A DNA stretch of 64,000 bases from JBOGNO01 sp050747245 (GTDB lineage: Bacteria > Acidobacteriota > Terriglobia > Acidiferrales > UBA7541), in assembly GCA_050747245.1 (NCBI GenBank), contig JBOGNO010000001.1:124001-188000 (forward strand), written 5' to 3'. Both the position numbers and the translations under genes were made by a program. Shown here one piece after another: positions 41,701 to 49,778 of this stretch. The notes below the pieces were generated by a model that was not told the DNA's origin, made no database searches, and saw only the letters and a program-made list of their open reading frames with translations. The stretch's first letter is position 1. Each line of letters begins with the position of its first letter.

Positions 41701-41718
41701 TGTCAGAATAATCTGACA
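41701..41718. promoter_or_regulatory. Palindrome next to the sigma-54-like promoter
   Basis: TGTCAGA-ATAA-TCTGACA, two perfect 7-bp arms, two bases upstream of the -24 element. It is a candidate binding site for the NtrC-type regulator, though it is closer than a usual enhancer and could instead serve a repressor. Confidence 0.5.
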
Positions 41719-41795
41719 TCTTCTAATATGCTGTAATAAAACAACTTATTTCGACTGACTCCAAAAATATGCCCTTGCCCACTGTAAGGAAATCC

Positions 41796-41823
41796 TTGAC
41801 ATGTGTCGTGTTCCTGCTATGCT
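41796..41823 (+). promoter_or_regulatory. groES promoter
   Basis: TTGACA (41796-41801) and TATGCT (41818-41823) with 16-base spacing. The CIRCE element begins on the last bases of the -10 hexamer, so repressor would occlude the start site. Confidence 0.75.
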
Positions 41824-41848
41824 AGCACTCGCATGAGAGGAGTGCTAA
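41822..41848 (+). promoter_or_regulatory. CIRCE operator (HrcA binding site)
   Basis: CTAGCACTC - nine bases - GAGTGCTAA, one mismatch from the canonical TTAGCACTC-N9-GAGTGCTAA. It implies heat-responsive repression by HrcA. Confidence 0.93.
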
Positions 41849-41900
41849 TCGCTTTCTGTGCTCCCGCATGCTTAGATTTCTCAACGGAGGGTAATCAACG

Positions 41901-42221
41901 ATGGCTGTGAATGTCACTCCGCTGCATGATCGTGTTCTGATCAAGCGGCTCGAAGAGAAGGAATCCGTGAAGGGCGGCATCATCATTCCCGACACGGCAA
42001 AAGAGAAGCCCCAGGAAGGGGAAGTTATCGCCGCCGGCGCCGGACGCATGGAAAAGGGCCAGCGGATTCCCCTGGATGTCAAAGCCGGTGACCGCGTCCT
42101 GTTTGGCAAGTACAGCGGCACGGAAATCCGGATTGATGACGAGGAATACCTCATCCTGAAAGAAGACGAAATCCTGGCAAAAATCTCCGGCGCGGCGAAA
42201 TCCGCTGCCGGCCGAAAGTAA
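41901..42221 (+). CDS. groES: Co-chaperonin GroES
   Basis: 106 residues; the mobile loop KEESVKGGIIIPDTAKEKP and PLHDRVLIKRLEE are typical. It caps GroEL during protein folding. A good ribosome-binding site (GGAGGG) precedes the ATG. It is transcribed with groEL from the CIRCE-controlled promoter. Confidence 0.97.
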   Translation: MAVNVTPLHDRVLIKRLEEKESVKGGIIIPDTAKEKPQEGEVIAAGAGRMEKGQRIPLDVKAGDRVLFGKYSGTEIRIDDEEYLILKEDEILAKISGAAKSAAGRK

Positions 42222-42274
42222 CACGCCCTTCGGGGCGATAACCGTTTCGAAAATTTCGAGGAGGAAAGGAACCC

Positions 42275-43909
42275 ATGGCGAAGCAGATTGTAACTGGTGA
42301 GAATTCCCGCCAGTCGATTCTCCGCGGCGTCAACGTGCTGGCAGACGCCGTGAAGATCACACTTGGCCCCAAGGGCCGCAATGCCGTTATCGAAAAGAAG
42401 TTCGGCGCCCCCATCATCACCAAGGACGGGGTTACCGTCGCAAAGGAAATCGAGCTGAGGGATCCGCTCGAAAACATGGGCGCTCAGATGGTGCGTGAGG
42501 TCGCTTCCAAGACCTCGGACGTTGCCGGCGACGGCACGACCACCGCAACCGTACTCGCTCAGGCGATTTTCCGCGAAGGCGTAAAGACCGTCGCGGCCGG
42601 GGCCAGCCCGATGGCGCTCAAGCGCGGCATCGAGAAGGCCGTGGAAGTCGCCAACGATGAAATCAAGAAGCTCCACAAAGACGTTAAGGGCGACATGATC
42701 GCGCAAGTCGGCACCATCAGCGCCAATAACGACAAGCAGATCGGCCACATCATCGCCGAGGCCATGAAGAAAGTGGGCAAGGACGGCGTCATCACCGTGG
42801 AAGAATCGCGCACCATGGAAACGACGCTCGAAGTCGTCGAAGGTATGCAGTTCGACCGCGGCTACCTCTCGCCCTATTTCGTCACCGACCCTGAGCGCAT
42901 GGAATGCGTGCTCGAAGACGTGCGCATCCTCATCCACGAAAAGAAAATCAGCTCGATGAAGGATCTCCTCCCGCTGCTCGAGGGGATCGCCAAGTCCAGC
43001 AAGCCGCTCTTGATCATCGCCGAGGATGTCGAAGGCGAAGCCCTCGCCACTCTCGTCGTGAACAAGCTACGCGGCACGCTCCAGTGCGCCGCCGTTAAGG
43101 CGCCCGGCTTCGGCGATCGCCGCAAGGCTATGCTCGAGGACATCGCCACTCTCACCGGTGGCAAGGCCGTCACCGAGGATCTCGGCATCAAGCTGGAGAA
43201 CGTGAAGATCGAGGATCTCGGCCGCGCTAAGAAAGTCACCATCGACAAGGACAACACCACCCTCGTCGAAGGCGGCGGCAAAGCCGGAGAAATCGAAGGC
43301 CGCGTCAAGCAGATCCGCACGCAGGTCGAGGAAACCACCTCGGACTACGACAAAGAAAAGCTGCAGGAGCGCCTCGCGAAACTCGTCGGCGGCGTCGCGG
43401 TTATCAAAGTAGGCGCGGCGACGGAAACCGAGCTGAAGGAAAAGAAAGCTCGCGTCGAAGACGCCATGCACGCTACCCGCGCAGCCGTCGAGGAAGGCAT
43501 CGTCCCGGGAGGCGGCGTGGCTCTGCTCCGCTGCATTCCCGCGCTGGCGAAGTTGCACCTCGAAGCCGATGAAGCCATCGGCGTCAACATCGTCAAGCGC
43601 GCTCTCGAAGAGCCCGCTCGGCAGATTGCGCAAAACGCCGGCCACGAAGGCGCGGTCGTCGTCCAGCGCATTCTCGACAGCAAGGAAGATCACTTCGGCT
43701 TCAACGCCGAAACCGCCGAGTTTGGCGACTTGGTCAAAGCCGGCGTGATCGATCCTGCGAAGGTTACCCGCTTGGCCCTGCAGAACGCGGCTTCCATCGC
43801 CGCCTTGATGCTCACCACCGAAGCACTGGTGGCCGAAATCAAGGAAGACGATAAGAAGTCTGCGGCTGCCGGAGGTCCGGGCGGCATGGGCGGCGGAGGC
43901 ATGTACTAA
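42275..43909 (+). CDS. groEL: Chaperonin GroEL
   Basis: 544 residues. GPKGRNAVIEKKFGAP, the ATP-binding DGTTTATVLAQ and the apical-domain and intermediate motifs are conserved. The C-terminus ends in the GGM repeat tail (GGPGGMGGGGMY). ATP-driven folding chamber. The ATG is preceded by GAGGAAAGG. It lies 53 bases after groES and is followed by an intrinsic terminator. Confidence 0.98.
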   Translation: MAKQIVTGENSRQSILRGVNVLADAVKITLGPKGRNAVIEKKFGAPIITKDGVTVAKEIELRDPLENMGAQMVREVASKTSDVAGDGTTTATVLAQAIFREGVKTVAAGASPMALKRGIEKAVEVANDEIKKLHKDVKGDMIAQVGTISANNDKQIGHIIAEAMKKVGKDGVITVEESRTMETTLEVVEGMQFDRGYLSPYFVTDPERMECVLEDVRILIHEKKISSMKDLLPLLEGIAKSSKPLLIIAEDVEGEALATLVVNKLRGTLQCAAVKAPGFGDRRKAMLEDIATLTGGKAVTEDLGIKLENVKIEDLGRAKKVTIDKDNTTLVEGGGKAGEIEGRVKQIRTQVEETTSDYDKEKLQERLAKLVGGVAVIKVGAATETELKEKKARVEDAMHATRAAVEEGIVPGGGVALLRCIPALAKLHLEADEAIGVNIVKRALEEPARQIAQNAGHEGAVVVQRILDSKEDHFGFNAETAEFGDLVKAGVIDPAKVTRLALQNAASIAALMLTTEALVAEIKEDDKKSAAAGGPGGMGGGGMY

Positions 43910-43935
43910 CCTTCCGCTCTATCACGATTCACAAA

Positions 43936-43977
43936 AAACAGGGCGCACGGCTTCTCGCCGTGCGCCCTGTTTTATTT
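43936..43977 (+). terminator. Rho-independent terminator of groESL
   Basis: An 11-bp perfect stem GGGCGCACGGC / GCCGTGCGCCC with a TTCTC loop, extended by AACA/TGTT pairing, followed by a T-rich run TTTTATTTT. Confidence 0.93.
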
Positions 43978-44332
43978 TGGGCCTCTGCGCGTCGCTTCAA
44001 TCTCGCAGCAATTCGTAATCCTATTTACGCGCGGGCTCTGAACTTCGCCATTATTTTTTGATCGGGCGTAGGGGCGCTGCTTGCTGCGCCCGTCCTCAGC
44101 CCCGCCCTCGGCATCCCTGCCCGCACCTTACTTTCATCTTGTCGTCACCATTGAACCCGCGTAAGCCATGATTTTTGGAGTGCGGCGGCTCGACGCCGCT
44201 TTGCCTGCCTTGCCCAGTCAATGACTCGCACTGCCGCAGCATCCGTGGGGCCGCTCCTTGCCTGCCCCGATGTGCGCTTCTCACATCCCGATGGTGTCTA
44301 TCGGGACGGCAATCGCGGCTGCGCCCGTCCTC
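43978..44332. other. Noncoding stretch leading into the tandem array
   Basis: No gene is visible. It holds a 6-bp-arm hairpin GCGGCG-gctcga-CGCCGC (44182-44199). One copy of the segment GCTGCGCCCGTCCTCAGCCCC lies near 44078 and recurs at 44318, on the edge of the array. Short frames here show no domains and no ribosome-binding sites. Confidence 0.55.
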
Positions 44333-44955
44333 AGCCCCGCCTGTCTCGAACCTGCACAAACTCCCATCAGAGGCTTTTGCTGGTCCGAGTGTGCTTCTAT
44401 CTACCCATCATTCGCTATCAGAAATGACGTGGAATTGAGCCACTCCGCCGAAGCGGACAGATCGCCCCGCGGATCTCGAACCCGCGCGCCCGCTCAGCAG
44501 TCGCTTTCTCTAATCCAGGATTCTACTCGCCATTAATCATTCGCCATCAAAATGCCGTGGAATTGAGCCATTTTGTCGAAGCGGACACATCTCCCCGCCG
44601 ATCCTGAATTCGCACAACCGCCCATCAGACGCTTTTGCTAATCCCGGATTCTAGCTTTCACTCATCATTCGCTATCATAAATGACGTGGAATTGAAGCAT
44701 TTTGCCGGGGCGGCGAGATCTCCCCGCCCGTCCTGAACTCGCACAACTGCCCCTCAAATGCTTTTGCTAGTCTGGGTATTTTGCTTTCTGTCCATCATTC
44801 GCAATCATAAACGACGTGGAATAGAGCCATTTTGCCGGGGCAGAGACATCGCCTCGCGGATCACGAACTCGCGCCGCCGTTCAGCGGTCGCTTTTTCTAA
44901 TCCGAAATTCTGCTCTCCATTCATCATTCGCTATCATAATGTCGTGGAGCAGAGG
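44333..44955 (+). repeat. Tandem array of diverged ~129-bp units
   Basis: One half unit, four full units starting near 44406, 44535, 44663 and 44793, and a partial unit at 44923. Start-to-start distances are 129, 128, 130 and 130 bp. Each begins CATCATTCGCTATCA, then TGACGTGGAATTGAGCCAT, a GC-rich CCCCGC centre and a CTTTTGCTAATCC-like end. Two subtypes are visible: one with GCTCAGCAGTCGCTTT (units at 44406 and 44793) and one with CCCATCAGACGCTTTTGCT (half unit, 44535, 44663). It is not a CRISPR: units are far too long and have no unique spacers. No protein frame runs through it. Confidence 0.8.
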
Positions 44956-45101
44956 ATGTTCCTCCTTAATGACGCCCAGCGGGCGTGCCTTTCTGTTTTC
45001 AATAATTGATGAACGCTTCTGCGCTTTCTCGTTCCGTCCGCCGCTTCTTCCACTCAACTTTCAACTCCGCGAGGAACTGCTTCTCTAGTAACGCGCCGGC
45101 A

Positions 45102-46046
45102 TTAACCATCAACTGGTTTCGCATTCGCAAGTCGTGATAGGTCTAGCCTAACCTCGGAAAGTTTTTGAGAAGCAAAATTCATCAGCGTTTTTACAATTTC
45201 AAACATGCTCCCTGCTTGTGCCTCCGTAAAAACCACGGGGATATGAGAAGCTGGGTTTCTCCAAGCGGTGTTAAACGCGCGAAGATATCCTTCCAAACCA
45301 ACAAAGTACTGTTCGTCCGTTCGCGTTAGATTTTCAAATGGGCCTTTCTTTTCGCCGATTGTCTTGTGAATCTGATTCAGACCTGTATTCCAATTCTTTT
45401 CCGCATCTGAGCCGAGTTTTGAGAATCGGACAAAACTCACAAAGGCATATTCCGCAACCTTCACCAGGTGCCCGACGCAAGCAGTAAATCTTTCTGTGGC
45501 GAAACACTTCCCAGCCTCCACAATGTCGAATTTTATGGAGGGAAACTTTGCCAACGTCTGTCCGGCCAGAAACGTAAGTGGATCTTCGGTGTAGAAGCAT
45601 CCTCGTCCGGAAAGAATCATATAGCACAGGGTGCCACCAAGCTCCGCTATGAAACAGCGTCGTAGCTCTGCAACCCGCGCCCCAACCATTGGCAAAGTAA
45701 GAAAATGTGCTCTGCTAAAAACTTGGTTCACTTCCTCCGCTATCTTCGCTGAAACCTTCAGCCCTATTTCTTCGCAGTGTTGTTTAACTCTGAAAAATAG
45801 CTGGACAAGGGTTTCCATCTCTGATTCGGATAGGCGCGGCCCTTGGGCCGGATTAGCCGAAATAACCGTTACTTCCTGAACTGTGGCGCTCTCAGCGAGC
45901 ATTTCCAATTCTTGAAAGTCTTGCCCTAACGCCACGTACTTTTCTGCGAAGATTCTCAGCACTTCCGCGTGACTCCGGAGTTCTCGATCAGGTTCATTAT
46001 CTATCACTTTTACCGCTATGTGCCTAGCGGGGATAGTAGCCCACAA
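45102..46046 (-). CDS. HEPN-like hypothetical protein of low GC
   Basis: A 314-residue soluble protein. The C-terminal third resembles the FPSxxxDIEEAGKCxxxxRxTACVxHLxxxxE family (here FPSIKFDIVEAGKC, RFTACVGHLVKVAEYA), followed by RAFNTAWRNPASH at residues 256-268. RNPASH matches the R-(N/D/H)-x3-H active-site pattern of HEPN ribonucleases. The codons are clearly more A/T-rich than those of neighbours, suggesting transfer. The start is uncertain: TTG 46046 or an internal GTG; no ATG is available. The 5' end lies only nine bases from element B, so the gene may be truncated. It has no obvious partner other than the adjacent array. Confidence 0.72.
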   Translation of the reverse strand: MWATIPARHIAVKVIDNEPDRELRSHAEVLRIFAEKYVALGQDFQELEMLAESATVQEVTVISANPAQGPRLSESEMETLVQLFFRVKQHCEEIGLKVSAKIAEEVNQVFSRAHFLTLPMVGARVAELRRCFIAELGGTLCYMILSGRGCFYTEDPLTFLAGQTLAKFPSIKFDIVEAGKCFATERFTACVGHLVKVAEYAFVSFVRFSKLGSDAEKNWNTGLNQIHKTIGEKKGPFENLTRTDEQYFVGLEGYLRAFNTAWRNPASHIPVVFTEAQAGSMFEIVKTLMNFASQKLSEVRLDLSRLANAKPVDG

Positions 46047-46055
46047 AAACCCTGA

Positions 46056-46720
46056 GTCCCGGTACTTGACTTTATATTTAATCTATGATATACTTAGTTT
46101 ATTGAAACCAAACAATTTAGCGGAATGGGCGACAAACTCCACATTCCGATTTTCAGAGAGGGCGGAGATTTCTAATCGGGACACCCTCACGAATAGAAAC
46201 GCATGCAACTCATTGAAAACAAACAACGGGAGATCAGTCTAATCGGGACAAATGCACGATTCGCACAGGGAGGAGATTCTCCAGCCCAGGGCAGGAGCAT
46301 CCGGGCCGTGGCTATTTCTTTATCCAGCCTCAAGCCTCCAGCCTCCAGCCTCGAGCTCCCATAATTCTAATCGAGACACACTCAGAAACAAGATCGGAGC
46401 TAAGTTATTGAAAACAAATGCTCGGAGCAAATCCTAATCGAGACACAAATGCCAGTTAAGAATTCTAGCTCTACCTGTCGCGCCCCACGAACCTTAGGGA
46501 TAGCTTTCCAACCTCCAAAATCGACCCGCCGACCTCTAGCAGAAATCAATCGACACACCAAAATATTGATTGGATCTCTAAAACACCAAGAATCAGTAAC
46601 ATCCAAAAAATCAATCGATACAAAATGCGCATATTCATTTGCGCAGTTTGCACCCCCGCGTCGTCCGTCGGGGCCGATGCCCTCTATCGGGACGTCATTT
46701 TCAAAATGGGTACTGGGACC
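46056..46720 (+). repeat. Intergenic element B (related to element A at 15679)
   Basis: A 665-bp noncoding unit upstream of ribBA. Ends are GTCCCGGTAC (left) and GTACTGGGACC (right). It has two copies of the 88-bp CTAATCG(A/G)GACA module (46170-46255 and 46364-46452) where element A has one. The AATCAATCG...ATTGATT motif is at 46546-46573, with a second AATCAATCG near 46610. A 46629-46693 insertion is not in A. Short frames in it end in a repeated LKTNxxxS tail; I regard them as read-through of the module, not genes. Confidence 0.75.
46066..46094 (+). promoter_or_regulatory. Promoter inside element B
   Basis: TTGACT (46066-46071), 17-base spacer, TATACT (46089-46094), ten bases from the left end, the same offset as in element A. 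It reads toward ribBA. Confidence 0.65.
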
Positions 46721-46831
46721 AGCAAATTCGCCCTTCGACCGCATCCGACCCGGCCCGGATTCTGTCCATTGCCGCACTCGGACAGTTGCACGCAATCTGC
46801 TACGATATCCTCTCGCATCTGGCGAGCTGAC

Positions 46832-48016
46832 ATGATCGAAAACAAAACATATTTTGCAAATGTCGAAGAGGCCGTCGAGGACATCCGCCGCGGGCGCATG
46901 ATCGTCATCGTGGATGATGAAGACCGCGAAAACGAAGGCGACCTGGTCCTCGCAGCGGAGAAAATTTCTCCGGAGGCCGTAAACTTCATGGCCAAGTTCG
47001 GCCGCGGCTTGATTTGCCTTGCGCTCACCGAAGAATGCTGCGACGCGCTGCAGCTTGCCCCGATCACGCCGCGCAACACGTCTCTTTTCGGCACGCCGTT
47101 CTGCGAGCCCATTGACGCCCGCCGCGGCACCACCACTGGCACCAGCGCCGCCGATCGCGCCACTACAATTCTCGCCGCCACCGATCCCAATACACGCCCT
47201 GAAGATCTCGCGCGCCCCGGCCATGTCTACACGCTGCGCGCGCGCAAGGGCGGAGTCCTCGTCCGCGCAGGTCAGACCGAAGCCTCCGTGGATGTCGCGC
47301 GCCTCGCCGGCCTCGATCATTCCGGCGTCATCTGCGAAATCATGAATGAGGACGGCACCATGGCGCGCACTCCGCAGCTCCTGGAATTTTGTCGCCAGCA
47401 CGATCTCAAGCTGCTCACCATCGCCGACCTCATCCGTTATCGCATGCAGCACGAGCGCTGCGTTCGCCGCATTGCGGAGTCATCGCTCTCGACGCGTCAC
47501 GGTGAATTTCGCATGGTTGCTTATTCCAGTGACGCGGACAACGAAATTCACGTCGCCCTCGTGCGTGGAGACCTTTCGGGCGGCGCGCCTCCGCTCGTGC
47601 GCGTTCATTCCCATTGCCTGCCAGGAGATGTTTTTGGCTCTGCGAGTTGCGATTGTCGCGAAATCATCGAGCGTTCGCTCGAAGCCATCGCCGCGGAACA
47701 TCGCGGCGTCTTCGTCTATCTCCATCACACGGGACGCGGTTTCCGCATCGACCCGGGACCGCACGAAGAGGGCCAGTTGCCGAAAATTGTCCTTCATGAC
47801 CGCGGCCAGCTCGATCAGGATTTGAACCGCCAGCGATTGGTGCAGCGCGAGAGCGGAATCGGCGCGCAGATTTTAATCGATCTCGGACTCCACGAAATTC
47901 GCGTCCTCACCAATCATCCGCGTAGAGTCGTGGCGCTCGAAGGCTACGGCCTCAAGATTGCTGATCAGGTTTCACTCGGACTTCGCGCCGCGGCGAAATC
48001 TCATCAGGCTCTTTGA
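46832..48016 (+). CDS. ribBA: RibBA-like riboflavin protein with degenerate second domain
   Basis: A 394-residue two-domain protein. The N-terminal DHBP-synthase domain is intact: VDDEDRENEGDLVLAAEK, RRGTTTGTSAADRATT, HTYPLRA-type region (HVYTLRARKGGVL) and AGLDHSGVICEIMNEDG. The C-terminal GTP cyclohydrolase II domain keeps the zinc ligands (HSHCLPGDVFGSASCDC) but the substrate loop is LHHTGRGFRID instead of RQEGRGIGL. The RAYxLQ segment is missing, and the RDYGIGAQIL segment reads RESGIGAQIL. DHBP synthase activity is likely; GTP cyclohydrolase activity is doubtful. The start is ATG 46832, 111 bases after element B. Confidence 0.9.
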   Translation: MIENKTYFANVEEAVEDIRRGRMIVIVDDEDRENEGDLVLAAEKISPEAVNFMAKFGRGLICLALTEECCDALQLAPITPRNTSLFGTPFCEPIDARRGTTTGTSAADRATTILAATDPNTRPEDLARPGHVYTLRARKGGVLVRAGQTEASVDVARLAGLDHSGVICEIMNEDGTMARTPQLLEFCRQHDLKLLTIADLIRYRMQHERCVRRIAESSLSTRHGEFRMVAYSSDADNEIHVALVRGDLSGGAPPLVRVHSHCLPGDVFGSASCDCREIIERSLEAIAAEHRGVFVYLHHTGRGFRIDPGPHEEGQLPKIVLHDRGQLDQDLNRQRLVQRESGIGAQILIDLGLHEIRVLTNHPRRVVALEGYGLKIADQVSLGLRAAAKSHQAL

Positions 48017-48059
48017 TTTTTGCGCTGTTGGTTTGGGGCCGGTGCTTCGTGGAAAAAAT

Positions 48060-48398
48060 CTATTTCTGGTGGTCGCTCGCGGGCGGGCCGATAGTGACGT
48101 AGGGCCGCAATTTTTCGAGCCGCCCCCGCGTGATTCCCCGAATGGCCAGCAAATCTTCCACGCGTTTGAACGGCCCGCTCTTTTCGCGGAATCGCACGAT
48201 CGCTTTCGCCGTCCCCGGCCCGATTCCCGGCAACTGTTCCAGTTGCTCCACCGTCGCCGCATTCAAGTCCACCGGTTTCGACGGCAACTTTTTCTTGCCA
48301 CTCGCCGCGGCGCAAAAAAATATGCAAAACACCAGCGCACTGATCACGGACACGGCTCTCAAATATTTGCGTGGCACCGGCGGCGGATCAGAGCACAC
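48060..48398 (-). CDS. ComEA-like helix-hairpin-helix protein
   Basis: 112 residues: an N-terminal hydrophobic anchor (VSVISALVFCIFFCAAASG) and then two HhH motifs, VDLNAATVEQLEQLPGIGPGTAKAIVRFR and FKRVEDLLAIRGITRGRLEKLRPYV. This is the ComEA DNA-binding module, exposed outside the membrane; in competent bacteria it captures incoming DNA. It converges with ribBA and precedes the M16 genes. Confidence 0.87.
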   Translation of the reverse strand: MCSDPPPVPRKYLRAVSVISALVFCIFFCAAASGKKKLPSKPVDLNAATVEQLEQLPGIGPGTAKAIVRFREKSGPFKRVEDLLAIRGITRGRLEKLRPYVTIGPPASDHQK

Positions 48399-48401
48399 AA
48401 G

Positions 48402-49778
48402 TCACTTCCGGTTTCCCTGCGCATCGTACTCGGTGATCTCGCCAAAGAGCGCGGCTTGCGCTGCGATTCTCTCGCGGTCGCCGACCACGACGATTTGCGC
48501 GTTTGCCGAATCAAAATATTTCCGCGCCGCTGTCGTCACGTCTGTGGCCGTAAGCGCGCGCACTCGCTCGCGGTATTCTTCCAGGTATTTTCCCGGCAGA
48601 TGCTCCAGAAAGACGGTCGAGAGTTGCCCGAGGATTCCGTCCTGCGTGGCGATGCCCAGTGAAAACACACCACTCAAATAATTTCGCGCGTCCGCCAGCT
48701 CCTCTTCTCCGACGGGCAGAGCCCTCATGCGATCCAGCTCATAAAAAATCTCCGTAAGCGTCGCCGCCACCACTTCATTGCGAACCGCTGCCTGCACGCT
48801 GAAGTATCCGTGCTGCCGCAGAGAAGTCACTCCGCTTCGCGGGCTGTACGTGTACCCCTTTTGTTCGCGGATATTCATCACCAGCCGCGAATTGAACGCC
48901 CCGCCGAAAATCGCGTTCGCCAGCATCAAGCGATGCCAATCCGGCGAATGTCTGGTGATCGCCCGGTTCCCGACAAGAATTACCGTCTGTACTTTCTCCG
49001 GCAAATGCACCAGCGCGATTTTTCGGCCACGATGTTGGGGAGGCTCGGGCCGCGCCGTTTCCGCAGGCCGCGGAGCCTGCCACGCGCCGAATATTTTCTC
49101 AATGCGATCGAATATTTCCTCGGAACGAAAATCTCCCACAGCAACCAGTAGTCCATTCGCCGGGACATAATGCGCGCCGTAGAACGCGATCAACTCTTCG
49201 CGGCGGTATGCCCTGATGTTTTCCTCTTTCGGCGCGATGATGGCGTAAGGATGTTCGCCGAAAATCACGCGCCGGAATCGCTCGCTGGCCAAAAATTCCG
49301 GCGTGGCCCGCTCGACCTTCAGCTCTTCGATCCGTTGCCGCTTCTCGCGCTCGACCTCTTCTTGCGGAAACGAAGCGTTTCGCGCAAGATCGGCTACGAT
49401 TTCGAGCAACTCGCTAGCAAATTCCGAAAGGCCAGAAATCGAAATCGCTGTCGTATCTGCGCCCGAAGAAGTTCCCAGATCCGCGCCGATTCTTCGCAAA
49501 TCTTCTTCAATTCTTCGGCTGGAGCGCATTTCCGTCCCGGTGCGCACCACGGCCGCGGTCATTTCCGCGAGCCCCGGCGAACGGTGCGCCACTTCGGCAT
49601 TGCCGCTGCGGAAAAAAAGCTGCGCGGATATTTTCGGAAACGCGCGCAATTCGACGAGCACGATTTCCAGTCCATTCACGAGTTTTCGCACCGTTCGCGC
49701 GGGCCAGGCCACGGGACGCTCCGCGCCCAGCCCCGGCGGCGTCGTGCGTTGCGTTTGGGTTTGCGGAGTGGTGCTCAT
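48402..49778 (-). CDS. M16-like protein lacking the zinc site (beta-type subunit)
   Basis: 458 residues of the M16 (processing peptidase) fold: KLVNGLEIVLVELRAFPKISAQLFFRSG and FGGAFNSRLVMNIREQKGYTY. The region that should hold HxxEH reads SPGLAEMTAAVV, so it cannot bind catalytic zinc. It is probably the noncatalytic partner of the adjacent M16 peptidase, with which it overlaps by four bases (ATGA), like the alpha/beta pair of mitochondrial processing peptidase. Confidence 0.88.
   Translation of the reverse strand: MSTTPQTQTQRTTPPGLGAERPVAWPARTVRKLVNGLEIVLVELRAFPKISAQLFFRSGNAEVAHRSPGLAEMTAAVVRTGTEMRSSRRIEEDLRRIGADLGTSSGADTTAISISGLSEFASELLEIVADLARNASFPQEEVEREKRQRIEELKVERATPEFLASERFRRVIFGEHPYAIIAPKEENIRAYRREELIAFYGAHYVPANGLLVAVGDFRSEEIFDRIEKIFGAWQAPRPAETARPEPPQHRGRKIALVHLPEKVQTVILVGNRAITRHSPDWHRLMLANAIFGGAFNSRLVMNIREQKGYTYSPRSGVTSLRQHGYFSVQAAVRNEVVAATLTEIFYELDRMRALPVGEEELADARNYLSGVFSLGIATQDGILGQLSTVFLEHLPGKYLEEYRERVRALTATDVTTAARKYFDSANAQIVVVGDRERIAAQAALFGEITEYDAQGNRK

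Noticed and set aside
44333..44955. CRISPR array
   Set aside because: Repeat units are about 129 bp with gradual divergence and no short identical repeats or unique spacers, and no cas genes are nearby.
44175..45009. Several 60-90 codon frames within the tandem array
   Set aside because: They shift frame from unit to unit and show no start context, so the array is treated as noncoding.
46018..46437. Small frames in element B ending LKTNNGRSV and LKTNARSKS
   Set aside because: The shared tail comes from the repeated 88-bp module; in element A the same module is broken by stops in that frame, so coding is unlikely.
46721..46831. FMN riboswitch before ribBA
   Set aside because: I could not find the conserved RFN-element segments in the leader; the upstream region is element B plus 111 bases without such boxes.
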